A stretch of 64,000 nt of DNA from Symbiodinium natans (lineage: Eukaryota; Sar; Dinophyceae; Suessiales; Symbiodiniaceae), in NCBI GenBank assembly GCA_905221605.1, contig CAJNDS010002743.1, forward strand, positions 62,001 through 126,000. Reading direction: 5' to 3'. Below, one piece after another: positions 10,365 to 19,999 of this stretch; position 1 is the stretch's first letter; each line of letters starts with the position of its first letter. The translations under genes were made by a program, and so were the position numbers. A model generated the notes under the pieces. It saw only the letters and a list, made by a program, of their open reading frames with translations, searched no databases and was not told the origin of the DNA.

Positions 10365-13300
10365 ACACATATATATATATATATATATTACATACCTATA
10401 TTTATGTTTACTTATTTATGTACACAAATAAACGCACATGGAGATACTAACTTGTTTATTTATGTACACACAGGCGTCACGCTCTCGCTTGCTCTTCTAA
10501 ATTCTTCCGCACAGCCGAAACAAAGTTGGCCTCGGCGCGATCAAAGACTTTCGCGCTCTCGCGTGGGGCACGCTCCAGAGCGCGGATCTGACGAATGATC
10601 TCCCTCTTGCCTTGCCAGTGTGCAGCAACGACCACCACTGCTCTGTCAGACAGGACACACCGCGTTCTGGGGGTGTAGGGTTTAGGGTTTAGGGTTTAGG
10701 GTTTAGGGTTTAGGGCTTAGGGGTTTAGGGGTTTAGGGGTTTAGGGCGTCGAAGCCGGGAAGTGCATCAACGTGACGCTCCATCTCACTCTCCTCCTCCT
10801 TCTTCTTCTTCGCCAGGTCGATTTCTTTCTCCCTGCGTCGTTGCCTTCGTTTCAGGATGCTTAGAGGCGAAGCTCAGCCGCTCAGCCACTCGTGCGCCTT
10901 ATGAGAAGCTGCCGCTGAGCCACTCGGCGTGCTCCTGCTTCGTCACAAAAACCTCCTGCTCAGCAACGCGTGCCTGGTCAAACCATCGCTGCTTGTAGGT
11001 TCAGGTGGTATCATACAGCACACATGCTGAGCGGCCACTGCCCTGCAAGCCGGCATACGGAGCGTTGCCTTCTCTCGGTCTTCTGTAGTCTGCTCGACGA
11101 GTTTCTGCTTCTGCTCGAGCTCAGCCTCGTGCCTAGGCAAGCTTGAATCTGTGCCGTTCCGTTCAGCATTCCGAACTTCTTCGATGAGCTCAAACCGGGG
11201 CTTGAAGAGCCTAACACCTCTTGCAGCAGGTCTCCTCACAACTGCCTGCTTCAGAATGCCCAAGTCTCGGCACTACTGACTGAGTCTGACGCATTCTGAA
11301 ACAGGGCGAACCTAAACCTACCTATACCTACCTAATCTTCGTACTTGATACATATTCATGCAACATTGTGTGTGAGGGCGTATCCTTGGCCCGGGTTTGT
11401 GCAGAGCCCTAACAAGGCGAACTGAGAACTACCTGCATAAGCCGGGTTCAGGTTCCACGACGGCAAGATTGTGACCTGTGTGATCGCACAGGCCTAACCA
11501 AGCATCGGCCAGATTCGATCTATGCTGAGTCAAGTCGCTGTCGCTCTTTTGCTTCCTGGGCAGCCAGCGCATCAGGCACATGGCATGGCAGAACCAGTGC
11601 ATAACACATGCCTCGCAGCCAGAACCGCATGCCACCAAGGGGCGAGCTGTACTTGCATGTCCTTTTTCCTCAGGTACACGGAGCACACTTGCCCAAGGAC
11701 ATTGGTGCACGCAAAGGCCAGCTCACATGGTGCAGCGTGTATTCATCGCGGAAGTGAACTCTGCAGTATTCTGTCAAGTAGCTGAAACTCAGCTTGGATG
11801 GTCTTCATCCTTGTTGTTGCTTCTTGTGCTTCTGCAGCAACATCTCTTGCCAGCTGCGTCTGGATGATGCGCTCCTTTGTCCGGGCCTCTTCCTCGAGGA
11901 AGTCCTTCCTCCGCATGCACAGATGGCACGTCCGCGCATGAACTAGAATGACATGTATAAGAATGTTGAACTGAGCCTAGGGTCTTTCTCATCCGGTCTT
12001 GCCACGAATAAAAATCAGAGGCATCATGAAGTTCAGCCTCATACTGTTTGAGCAAGTCGTGCTCTGCCTGCAGCGTCTGTCTCAATCGCGCATCTTCTCG
12101 AAGCACTTGTGCCACATTCTGTCGCACTGTAGCATCATCCGTCGGCATGATCCGCTTGTTAGGCTTCGGCTGGAAGGTACATTCAGCCATGACCTTCTTA
12201 TCTGCATCCTCTTGAAGCTGTGTTCGGATCGTCTCATAGTCTCTTCGACTGGCTGTCTCTAGGGTGAACTCGTCATCCATCGAGTACTTCGCAGCAACCT
12301 TTGTCTTCTCTTCCTCCAGCTGCCTCTTTCTCTCCTCCTGTATTGCCGCCAGGCTCGTCCGGTTGATGTGCGCAGGCACGGGATGGGCGGTCCAGTCCTT
12401 GTGCACTGCACTCTCTGGTTCCGGGATCAACCTGCACGGGTCAGAACAGCACGACGTGTGTTTCTTAACGATTCCTTTCTGACAGCACGCGCCTGGGCTT
12501 CACGGCTGTGAGATTGAACGGCTCAAACTCGGTGGGTTTCTTGTCAGACTTCACCGTGCCAGGCCCTCGTTGACCGCCCGACTTTGCAACACCTGTCGCT
12601 TTGAGCTGCATGTCGGACATCAGCGGTCTCAGTTCATCTGCACGGCGATGAAGCTTGCCGAGCACGTCCTGTGCATTCAGAGAATCCTATCCTGGCCATC
12701 GATGTTCGTCAAAATTCGAAAACGCAAAGGAAGGCTGAGCGACAGCCAACGATGCAAAGGCCCCACGTGGCAGAACCAGTCGTCACGCCCAGCCAGAGCA
12801 CATCGAGCAAAAAGAAAGTCTTAGTTCATCATAGTCTATCATAATCCGTGATAATCTAGCAAGGTGCTGGTGAAACTTGCTCCTCGTCCAAATAATCCGG
12901 GTCATAGTGCTTGAGCCACTCCTGCATGACCCAGTCGTTCAGCTCCTCCCGATCCAAAGCGTACTGCCTGTCAGAAGAACAGGGTTTAGGGTTTAGGGCG
13001 TTTTTCCCGGTTTAGGGGGTCAGATTTGGGGTTTAGGGTTTAGGGTTTAGGGTTTAGGGCTTAAGGGTTTAGGGTTGAGGGTTTATTCGCACTTGGCTGT
13101 GGGCCCTGGGCCAAAGTGACCCGGAGTCCATACATCCGAGACACATGAGGGCGAAGATGGCTGGAGGGCTTCCATATCCGCAAAAGATAAACTTCCGAAA
13201 GTCTTGCAAGCCCAGCTCATCCAGCCTCCCAACGGGTGACGGGTGCTCATGAAACACACACTCTACAATATTCTACAATGTTGAGGGACTGGCTACTGCC

Positions 13301-13584
13301 GGCTATCAAGTCAGGCAATGGGCAAGACATCGGCCAGCCTGAAAAAGAGAAGGTAAGCCAGCACCTGGTACAAGCCTTGCTCCGATCTGATGGCAATAGC
13401 AGGGACCTTGAAGGCAAAGCTCGTGACAAACAGTCTCAGAAGCTTGCTGTAGCGATGGCAGCCGTAGAACACCTGATGGATGAACTTGAGCTCCACCTCT
13501 CCAATCATGGGGTCTTGCAAAAATTTGGCGTCGTCCATGTAGGCATCCACAGTTGTAACCTTGGGGTTGAATGTCTCCAGCAAC
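7728..13584 (-). CDS. CFAP99: CFAP99 homologue, cilia- and flagella-associated protein
   Basis: Multi-exon gene recognised from blocks that follow CFAP99 order. 13584-13340: VFYGCHRYSKLL and EQGLYQVLAYLLFFR. 13226-13145: LDELGLQDFRKFIF. 12967-12875: NDWVMQEWLKHYDPDYLDE. About 12671-12484: LGKLHRRADELRPLM and EFEPFNLTAVKPRRVL. 12431-11990: PVPAHINRTSLAAIQEERKR and AEHDLLKQYEAELHDASDFY. 11930-11780: coiled coil. 10640-10540: KREIIRQIRALERAP. 8060-7960: GFLEEMSFSELKERLKVME. 7865-7728: charged tail ending FWCSM then TGA. Joins 13144/12968 and 12483/12432 are in-frame GT-AG introns. The family belongs to motile cilia; dinoflagellates are flagellated. The first exon upstream of 13584 was not found. 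Introns hold telomere-like repeats. Family call firm; individual limits approximate. Confidence 0.85.
8404..8479. repeat. Facing poly-G and poly-C tracts
   Basis: A G-rich run at 8404-8426 faces an 18-base C run at 8462-8479, so the two could pair as a hairpin. It sits in the large intron of the CFAP99 homologue beside CGCTCC-type short repeats. Confidence 0.8.
8560..9790. repeat. Degenerate palindromic telomere-derived repeat block
   Basis: More than 1.2 kb dominated by AAACCCTATAGGGTTT-like units: CCCTAAA-type and TTTAGGG-type heptamers meet head to head around TATA, many times, with heavy mutation. Longer duplicated stretches are visible, for example GCTGAAGGTATAAATGCCCA at about 8950 and 9310, and AACTGGTTTAAGCCTTAAGC at about 9070 and 9400. 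It lies in the CFAP99 intron between the blocks at 10540 and 8060. No coding potential. Confidence 0.85.
10196..10460. repeat. TA-rich microsatellite tract
   Basis: Alternating TATA/CATATA sequence, purest at about 10332-10390, flanked by AC and TTTATG-rich DNA. It is part of the long CFAP99 intron. Open frames through it are artefacts of low complexity. Confidence 0.85.
10675..10746 (+). repeat. Interstitial TTTAGGG telomere-like repeats
   Basis: About ten tandem TTTAGGG copies ending in TTTAGGGG variants. On the sense strand of CFAP99 this is CCCTAAA, lying directly between the coding block ending about 10757 (ERHVDALPGFD) and the block starting about 10650 (KREIIRQIRALERAP), so most of this small intron is repeat. 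Confidence 0.92.
12980..13083 (+). repeat. Interstitial TTTAGGG telomere-like repeats in a CFAP99 intron
   Basis: Two clusters of TTTAGGG copies separated by a short spacer (about 13000-13028). They fall wholly inside the GT-AG intron 12968-13144 of the CFAP99 homologue, whose splice restores the reading frame (ALM joined to QYALDREEL). Confidence 0.92.
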
Positions 13585-13749
13585 CTGACGCATTTTTTCC
13601 TCGGCTACGCGGTGTGGACATGCGAGCACATGTGGTGGAGGCCTTTTTTTTCCTAACGCTGGCGGTCCCTATGTTCCCCTAACGTTGAATGCTGGATTTC
13701 CGGCTGTGCACTGGCTCTAACGGCGACAGAGTAGTGCTGCAATTTAAGC

Positions 13750-14970
13750 TGTTCACAGGCTTCCCAAATCTCGCGGGTCCAGCTGTTCACAGGCTCCGAA
13801 CGGTTGACAATTACAGCGTGTCCAGAGAAGCAGGGGACAGGACCAGAGACCGGGGGCCAACCCCCAAGGGACCCAAGCCCTCAGCAACCACAGAAAACAA
13901 AAGCCGTGACCAATACATGTGGCCCAAACAAGAATGCCCAGGTTCAGAAGCAGCGTGCACTTCGCGGAAGCCTCTTGTGGAATGCCAGCGCTTAGCAACT
14001 CCACCGTTTCTTGGGCCATGGCGCACCAAGCATAATTCAGTGCCAGTGTCCGCCGCAGACCCGCAGAACCACAAACGGCTGCGGAGCAAAAACAGAAAGA
14101 AGAAACTTGGTAGACCATCCTTGGGCATCCAAAACCCTGGCACGGTTCACCAGTACTCTTCGACGCTACATGATATATGACATATGAGATATGATATATG
14201 ATATAGAATACACGATACTATGCTACAGTGAAGGGATGTTGGGGCTCATATGGCCCATCTTCTCGGAGTGCCACTTCAAACCTGCTGGCAGGGCAGGTGT
14301 AGCTGCCCAGGTTCAGATTGCCACCTTCACGAAGGCGCCCAGAAGCCTCTTGTGTTTGTGCCAGTTGCTCTGTCTGTGTTCGAAGATGCGAGGCGAGGTG
14401 TTGCGCACACACAACACACCCTACCTCCACAGGCAGCTGGATCGGCAATGGCTCATCACCTCCAACGAGCAACCACGGTGCAAAAACGGCAGTCTAGGAT
14501 GCAACTGCGGCCACGCTGCTGTACCGGAGCCACTGCGGACCTGTCTGCTGTCTGTTCCCACACCCAACTGACCTCCTCCCTTCGGAAAGCCAGTGTCGGC
14601 AAGTGACTGAATTCATAATGGGTCATCCTGGCGTGTTCCTGGGCTTGGGTTCCTGAAAGGAGGTTTGAACATTGCTGGCAGTAGTGGATCTTCTCAAGAG
14701 TCTCCTATCTTTTGCTTTGGTTGGTTTTGCTTTTGCTTAACTTACCTGGAATACCTGTTGACAATAATCTCAAACCGAGCTGTCTCTCGAGATGAGCTTG
14801 TGGCAGCCTCCTGGCTGCTCTTCTGCCTTTTGCAGTGCACCTGAGCTGCCGTCATATCCAGCTCTTGCCTTCATCCGCAGCTTCGCCATTGGAGCATCTT
14901 GAGGCGTCCGCCAGGAAGGCTTCGAACTAGCCGCCTGCTTCTCAAGACATGACAGGCGCATCAAGAGAGC
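13750..14970 (-). CDS. Possible exons, unrecognised
   Basis: Three minus-strand blocks look weakly coding. About 14960-14775 is basic with WRTPQDAPMAKLRMKARAGY. About 14440-14220 has HLASHLRTQTEQLAQTQEAS. About 14110-13760 includes hydrophobic sequence CTLLLNLGILVWATCIGHGF. They could belong to the 5' end of CFAP99 or to a separate gene; I see no motif to decide. A tract of ATATGAT/GATATATGAT lies at 14168-14205. Confidence 0.3.
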
Positions 14971-15009
14971 TTTCTTGAATCTACAGCCGACAGCCGACTC
15001 CGGTCACGA

Positions 15010-16830
15010 AAGTGAATTAGGACTTGCCTGCACATCAAGAGGCTGCGCACCTGAGCAAGCTCGTACACACGGCATTCAACGCACGCCACTTTCTTGCAGT
15101 GCCACAAGCAGGACTTTCTGATGACAAGACCGGGGCTCCGACGGCATGCTGTGCAGCAACAACAATTCCAGGCCGTTGTAAAGACGGTCGCCTTTTTGGC
15201 GGAGGCAAATCATGGCAAAACAGCTTCAAGCCGTCCAAAACAGAGAACACTTCACGAATACATGTGTCGGCCAGGCTTTGTCCCAGACCTGCCCATGCTA
15301 ACGGCACGGCCTGACACTTGTCGAATGATTTGCAATGTGTCCAACGGCTGTGCAATGTGCCAATTTGGAGTTGCTTCGTGACCACTAGCAGACTAGCACA
15401 TGGCCTTCAGGCGGGGCCAGGCGCCTCAGGGGTTGACGGCGCCGCGAGGTTCAGCATCCAAGTACATAAGGCTTGGGCCGCGGATCCGCAAAAAACTCCG
15501 GGAGGTGAGGAAGGCCAGCCTCGCAGCCACGTCTTCGCTCGTTGCGCGGCAGCTTGCTGTCCCATCTCCCAGACATTGTGCAAACAAAATATGACACGTC
15601 CGACCTTGTGCTGTTCCCATTCCTCACAGAAGACGTCAACCTAAACAAGTTGCAGGACTTTCCAGTGCTTTCTGCTGAAGGAGAAGCAGTGAGCGCAGCA
15701 CGAGCCAGGCACCGCCATCCTCTCCAGTTTGTGCCTTCAGGCGGCTACAATCACGGCAAAAAAGAAGGGCACAGGAATCACTGCGATTTGCTCTTCTTGC
15801 CTGCGCACGTGCCCTCAAGGAATCACTTAGGAGAGACTTCTCCAACACCAGAAAGGAGCGATGACCCGCCTCTTGGAGGACATTCCGCACTTGGGAGGCG
15901 GCTGCGTGCATGGCTGCCGAGGCCACCCTAGCAAGATGTAGCAAAGGTTCAGGGACGCAGTGGGACTCACAAAAGCAACGCACGAGGCAACAAATCGGTC
16001 GGTATCGCTGCTGGGCCGCAGCATGGACGGAAGGCGGCATGGCCTGTGCATGTGGTCCGCAAGGGGGCAACTTGCCAAATGACGCACTCAAGTCTGGGAG
16101 CTGCACGTGCACCACCTCCAAGAACATGCGCACCTGAGCTGAGAGGCACAATGGGCTATTCTCCAAGTCAGCCTATGTTAGCTTCCAACACCCGAGCGCC
16201 GAGTGAATGGCCAACGCCATGTACGGCTTTGGCCTCAGCAGCCAGCATGTGGGGCGCAAACCACAGCCACTGCAACTTCATGAGGTGATGGCTGCCAGCT
16301 CATTCGCTCAGAAATTGCCTGCACCATGCATCAAGCAAAGAAGCAAACGGAAGAGAAATCAGAAATGCTTTAGCTCAGCGAGTTCTCGAAAGACCCCGCC
16401 TGCAGAAGCAAGGAGAGGGCCTGTGGAAGCGTGTCGGAGTGTGCCGGCGAGGTTGCAGCCTGACAGCCAGGCTTCATGCCACGGCAATCCATGTCAGATC
16501 CACGTAGCTAGGGACACAAGTGGCGCACAAGTGGCGCGCAAGTGGCGCACAAGTCGCAAGCCTTGGACCGGGATGCCGAGGATGCGGACGAACTCTTCGA
16601 AGCTGCCGATTGCTTTGGGAGCACCTGCGCAGTCCTCGCATGCAATGTGCCCTGAGCAAAGCTCAGCATGGTCAAGGAGCATCAAACTTTAAAAGGCTGA
16701 GGGCTGCACGTCAGAAAGTCACTTGAGAAGACCTTCCTGGCGTCATGGACAAATGCATCGCCGCCCATGGTCACCAAACCGAGACGAGCCCAGTGGAAGA
16801 TGGAAAAGTTCATGTGGACAAGTCGGTTGT
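15010..16830 (-). CDS. Hypothetical Cys-rich multi-exon gene
   Basis: Minus-strand coding-looking blocks in transcript order: about 16825-16725 (NFSIFHWARLGLVTMGGDAF), about 16685-16560 (CSGHIACEDCAGAPKAIGSF and EEFVRILGIPVQGL), about 16140-15960 (VRMFLEVVHVQLPDLSASFG), about 15910-15670 (VRNVLQEAGHRSFLVLEKSL; FCRDCSRLKAQTGEDGG), about 15640-15580 (VFCEEWEQHKVGRVIFCLHN), about 15120-15030 (HCKKVACVECRVYELAQVRS). CxxC pairs recur, so a zinc-binding protein is possible, but I cannot assign a family. Direct copies of CACAAGTGGCGC lie at 16516-16550. Confidence 0.4.
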
Positions 16831-16839
16831 CTCTCTTCG

Positions 16840-17560
16840 TCGCGTGATTTCACATCCGGATGTTGTTGACAAAAGCTTTTGAAAGTTCACCAACAAATAG
16901 GAGGAAGATGGAGGCACCGAGCGTTTATGCATGCAGAACCTTTTGAAAGCGTGGAAAGTCGAACGCAGCACCCCTCAACAGCATCTTGATGCGGGGCCAG
17001 AAAAGGGAGGGACGAGAGGGAGGGAGCGGGAGGGCCAGGAGTAAAACTCCCGATCATTCGGCGTGATGGGGTCAAGCCCATCAATTACCCGGGGACTTCA
17101 CTTGTAACGAAACCTCCGATGGAGCTCGCTTTCGTGACAGTAGGTCTGACTCGAGAGCCGGTTCACTTACAAGTACCTCCCTTTTTGGGTTTCCCTTGTT
17201 GGGTTTGCTCAAGTTGGCGGCTGGGCCACTGCCGCAAGGCTACATGCAAAGCGAGATGAGCAACAGGCCTCTTCACAGTGCAGCTGTGAATAACCGACGC
17301 CGCCATGAGGAAAGTGCGATCCTGTCACGGTGCTCAAGGGGCTTGGACATGCCAGCTCTCCCTGGGCTCTCCCATGGTCATTGTGGGAAGTCTCTGAGAC
17401 GATGTCAGCAGATCAGTGGCTCCGACCCTCACTGTAAGCGTGGACGCCCACCCACCTATCCTGCAAAGTGCATGAACAGATGCGCAGGCCGTTGAACGCA
17501 GCGTGCGCGCAGGCTCTGGCCCCATGGATTGCCGACAGCACTTCTCAGTGCCGTGGTGGT
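16840..17560. other. No gene seen
   Basis: Low coding signal on both strands. Nothing recognisable beyond short GGGAGGGA-type purine repeats near 17000-17040. Confidence 0.3.
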
Positions 17561-17565
17561 CAGCA

Positions 17566-17820
17566 TCATGCGTGGTGAAGTAGCTCGGCTGACGCACGTT
17601 CCATCATAGGCATAATAAGCTCGTGAGAGAGCTGAGCTTTGCCGAGCTGCCTTGTCTGTGGCCGGGTGCCGGGTTTGAGTTTTGAGGTCAGCTGGCCGTT
17701 CGGCCCCTTCCGCACTTCGCCAAGCGGCCCATCTTGCTGCGGATGCTGTGGCGGCAATTTCTGTGGCTGCTGGTTTTCTGCACCTCGCAGGCTGGGGCTG
17801 TCAAAGAGTCTCTGTCCCAT
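17566..17820 (-). CDS. Possible exon, unrecognised
   Basis: An 84-codon minus frame with Pro/Gln-rich sequence (ENQQPQKLPPQHPQQDGPLG) followed by QLSHELIMPMMERASAELL. Composition is compatible with a disordered region and a helix. No family is recognised and it could be chance. Confidence 0.25.
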   Translation of the reverse strand: MGQRLFDSPSLRGAENQQPQKLPPQHPQQDGPLGEVRKGPNGQLTSKLKPGTRPQTRQLGKAQLSHELIMPMMERASAELLHHA

Positions 17821-18359
17821 CTAGGACCATGAACAAACAGGGCTGCACTCGGGCAGGCGCTTGTGCAGCCCACCACTGCAACACTCCATTTGAAACAGAT
17901 AAAATGCGAAGGGAAGTCTCGCTCGGACGTCTCTTGGTGAAAGTTGCTGTGTCAGCCTCTTCAAGACTCGCTTCTTGTCTTGCCTAATGTGTTACGGAAG
18001 TGCGGCTGATAAAGCAGTCTGTTTGGATGCGCTTTTTAAGCGCAACGAGAAAAAATTGCCAGATGTCAGGCCGACAACCTGCGAAAGTGAAAGCGGAGAG
18101 CGCGCAATGGCGCACACAAGCTAGCCACAGTTCTCGTTTGTTTGGCTCAGCTGGGCAATGGACTAAACCATTTTTCTTTCCTGGCAACGAACATACCCCC
18201 ACCAAAGACTCGTGGGCGCACTTTGGAGGCCTTAGCGTTGTCGCACCTACTCGGTGTCCAATCATCTTGCAGTCTACAAGTCGCCGAATGTCGTTTACTT
18301 CAAAGGGTGGTCTCGCTGCTGGAACATCTGGAGCCCAAGACTAGGAGGAGTTTACGGGG

Positions 18360-19700
18360 CTGAGTTGAGAGGTTTCGCCAGTGGCCCAGGAACTGAGAAG
18401 CCTTCCATGCCCTCTATCTGCTTTGCAGGCAGAGGTGCATGGGCAAAGCTGGTTTTCAAAGCGCGTTCAGCTGCCACCACGAGAACTGGAGCTGTGATTC
18501 TGTGTCATCACATCTATCATCTCTCTTCAGCTTTCGGCATGCTACAGTAGAGAAGTACAGAGCCTCAGCTCTTGACCAGCGCAGCGACGCGAGCAGCGTA
18601 TCAACAAGGGACGAACCCTCAAAGTCTATTGGAAGAGCGCCATAGGGCCTATAGGGCATCTCAGAACGGCAAGTCAGTACCTTGAGAAGGGGCATGTCCA
18701 GGTCGCCAACTTCCGGAAGCCGTTTTGGGTCCTGAAATCTGTCTGACATTCTGTCCAGCTGAACAGACCACTTCGCTGTCTACACGGCATGTTTGGTAGG
18801 AGAGAAAACCACAAACTCGCACAGAAAACACAACAAACCTGCATCAAGCCCCTGGCCCTCAATGCCCTCACTCCCTGCAGGCTTTAATGATTGTACGGCG
18901 TCATGCCGAGACACATGCTGCGGGCGTACTGCTGAAATTGCTCCTGCAGACGGGTGAGCAACCAGCAGCCATGAACAAAAAGCTCGATTTGCCTCATTTC
19001 TCGTGCAACGTTGCGTTCGGTCCCGCTGCACTATCTTCTGACGAGCTTCCTCCTCCTGCCAGGAAGGGAGACATGAAGCAATTCAACAGTTCGAGTTTCA
19101 GGTGCGGCGTGAGCACCACATTTCCGTCGCGGTTTGCAGTTAACGGGTCCCGGGAGCGAGAAGCTTCGGAATCTCTCAGAGTCGAGTCCTACGCCTACGT
19201 GTTCGCTTGCCGACTTGCCGAGTCAAACTCCCATTTTCTTGCCACAAAGGACCAAAAGTCCTCGTGCCGAGTGAAACAAAACTCGCACGCCCACAAAGAC
19301 CGCCCGCACAACGCGAGATCATCGGCAAGATTGCAGCCACTTCTGCGGCATCATTACCGGACAGCTCTTGCAAAATCATGCTTCTCAACTGCGTATGGTT
19401 TCTGCTGCCAGTGTCTGATTCCAACAGCATCTCAGCTGCGAGGGGCAATGTTGCTCTGTATCAAAGCCCGCGTCAAAAGGAACTACTTGGCACAGATTGC
19501 CTTTGACGTCAAATTCTTGCAGCCTACCATCAGGGGCAGAAAGTCGAGCACATGCTCCTTTCTGTCAAACCCTGATTGGTCCTACCTCTGCCGATGTCTC
19601 AAACTACTACGGAAGCCAACTCCAGTTGACGGTCAGGCCCGCCAATATCTGCACAACCTCCCTTGGAGGGATCCTGAGCGCACTGAAGCAGCATGGTTTT
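18360..19700 (-). CDS. Hypothetical multi-exon gene
   Basis: Minus-strand blocks: about 19555-19480 (HVLDFLPLMVGCKNLTSKAI), 19448-19200 (HTQLRSMILQELSGNDAAEV and AAILPMISRCAGGLCGRASF), 18985-18890 (RLQEQFQQYARSMCLGMTPY, followed by a stop), 18755-18660 (MSDRFQDPKRLPEVGDLDMP), 18420-18360 (IEGMEGFSVPGPLAKPLNSA then stop). Frames differ from block to block. I do not recognise the protein. A long plus-strand frame over 18887-19765 overlaps these and looks like a shadow. Confidence 0.4.
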
Positions 19701-19745
19701 TTTTTGCCACCCGCTTAGCTGACCTCTCGGACACTCTGCAGCATG

Positions 19746-19824
19746 GTTTAGGGTTTAGGGCTTAGGGTTTAGGGTTTAGGGTTTAGGGTTTAGGGTTTAG
19801 GGTTTAGGGTTTAGGGTTTAGGGG
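19746..19824 (+). repeat. Interstitial TTTAGGG telomere-like repeats
   Basis: Eleven or so tandem TTTAGGG units, one of them CTTAGGG, ending in TTTAGGGGG. It lies upstream, in the minus-strand sense, of the exon blocks at 19555-18360, so it may again be intronic. It is the third such tract in the window. Confidence 0.92.
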
Positions 19825-19999
19825 GTGCACTCTGTGCTCCTAAACAAGCACACGCTTCGGTCAATCTGGTGGTTGCTTGCCGGCAAGCGCATGAACACAA
19901 CACAGGCTTTTGCATGGCGGTTTGCAACAAGCGTCCTCAGAGCTGAAAGCGGCAAGCAACGCCGCTTCACTCCTGCGGGCAAGAAATCTCTGCTTTTAA

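Noticed and set aside
10477-10479. TGA as the end of CFAP99
   Set aside because: The frame stops here after NLEEQARA, but typical CFAP99 C-terminal sequence (GFLEEMSFSELKERL) resumes at about 8060, so this is read-through into an intron.
10136-10598. Small ORFs through the TA-rich tract
   Set aside because: Translations are IYIYIY runs caused by the dinucleotide repeat; the region is intronic to CFAP99.
18887-19765. Plus-strand open frame of 292 codons
   Set aside because: Runs into the TTTAGGG tract at its 3' end, has no motif, and overlaps minus-strand blocks with better protein character.
10675-19824. True chromosome end
   Set aside because: TTTAGGG tracts are short, internal and flanked by gene sequence on both sides.
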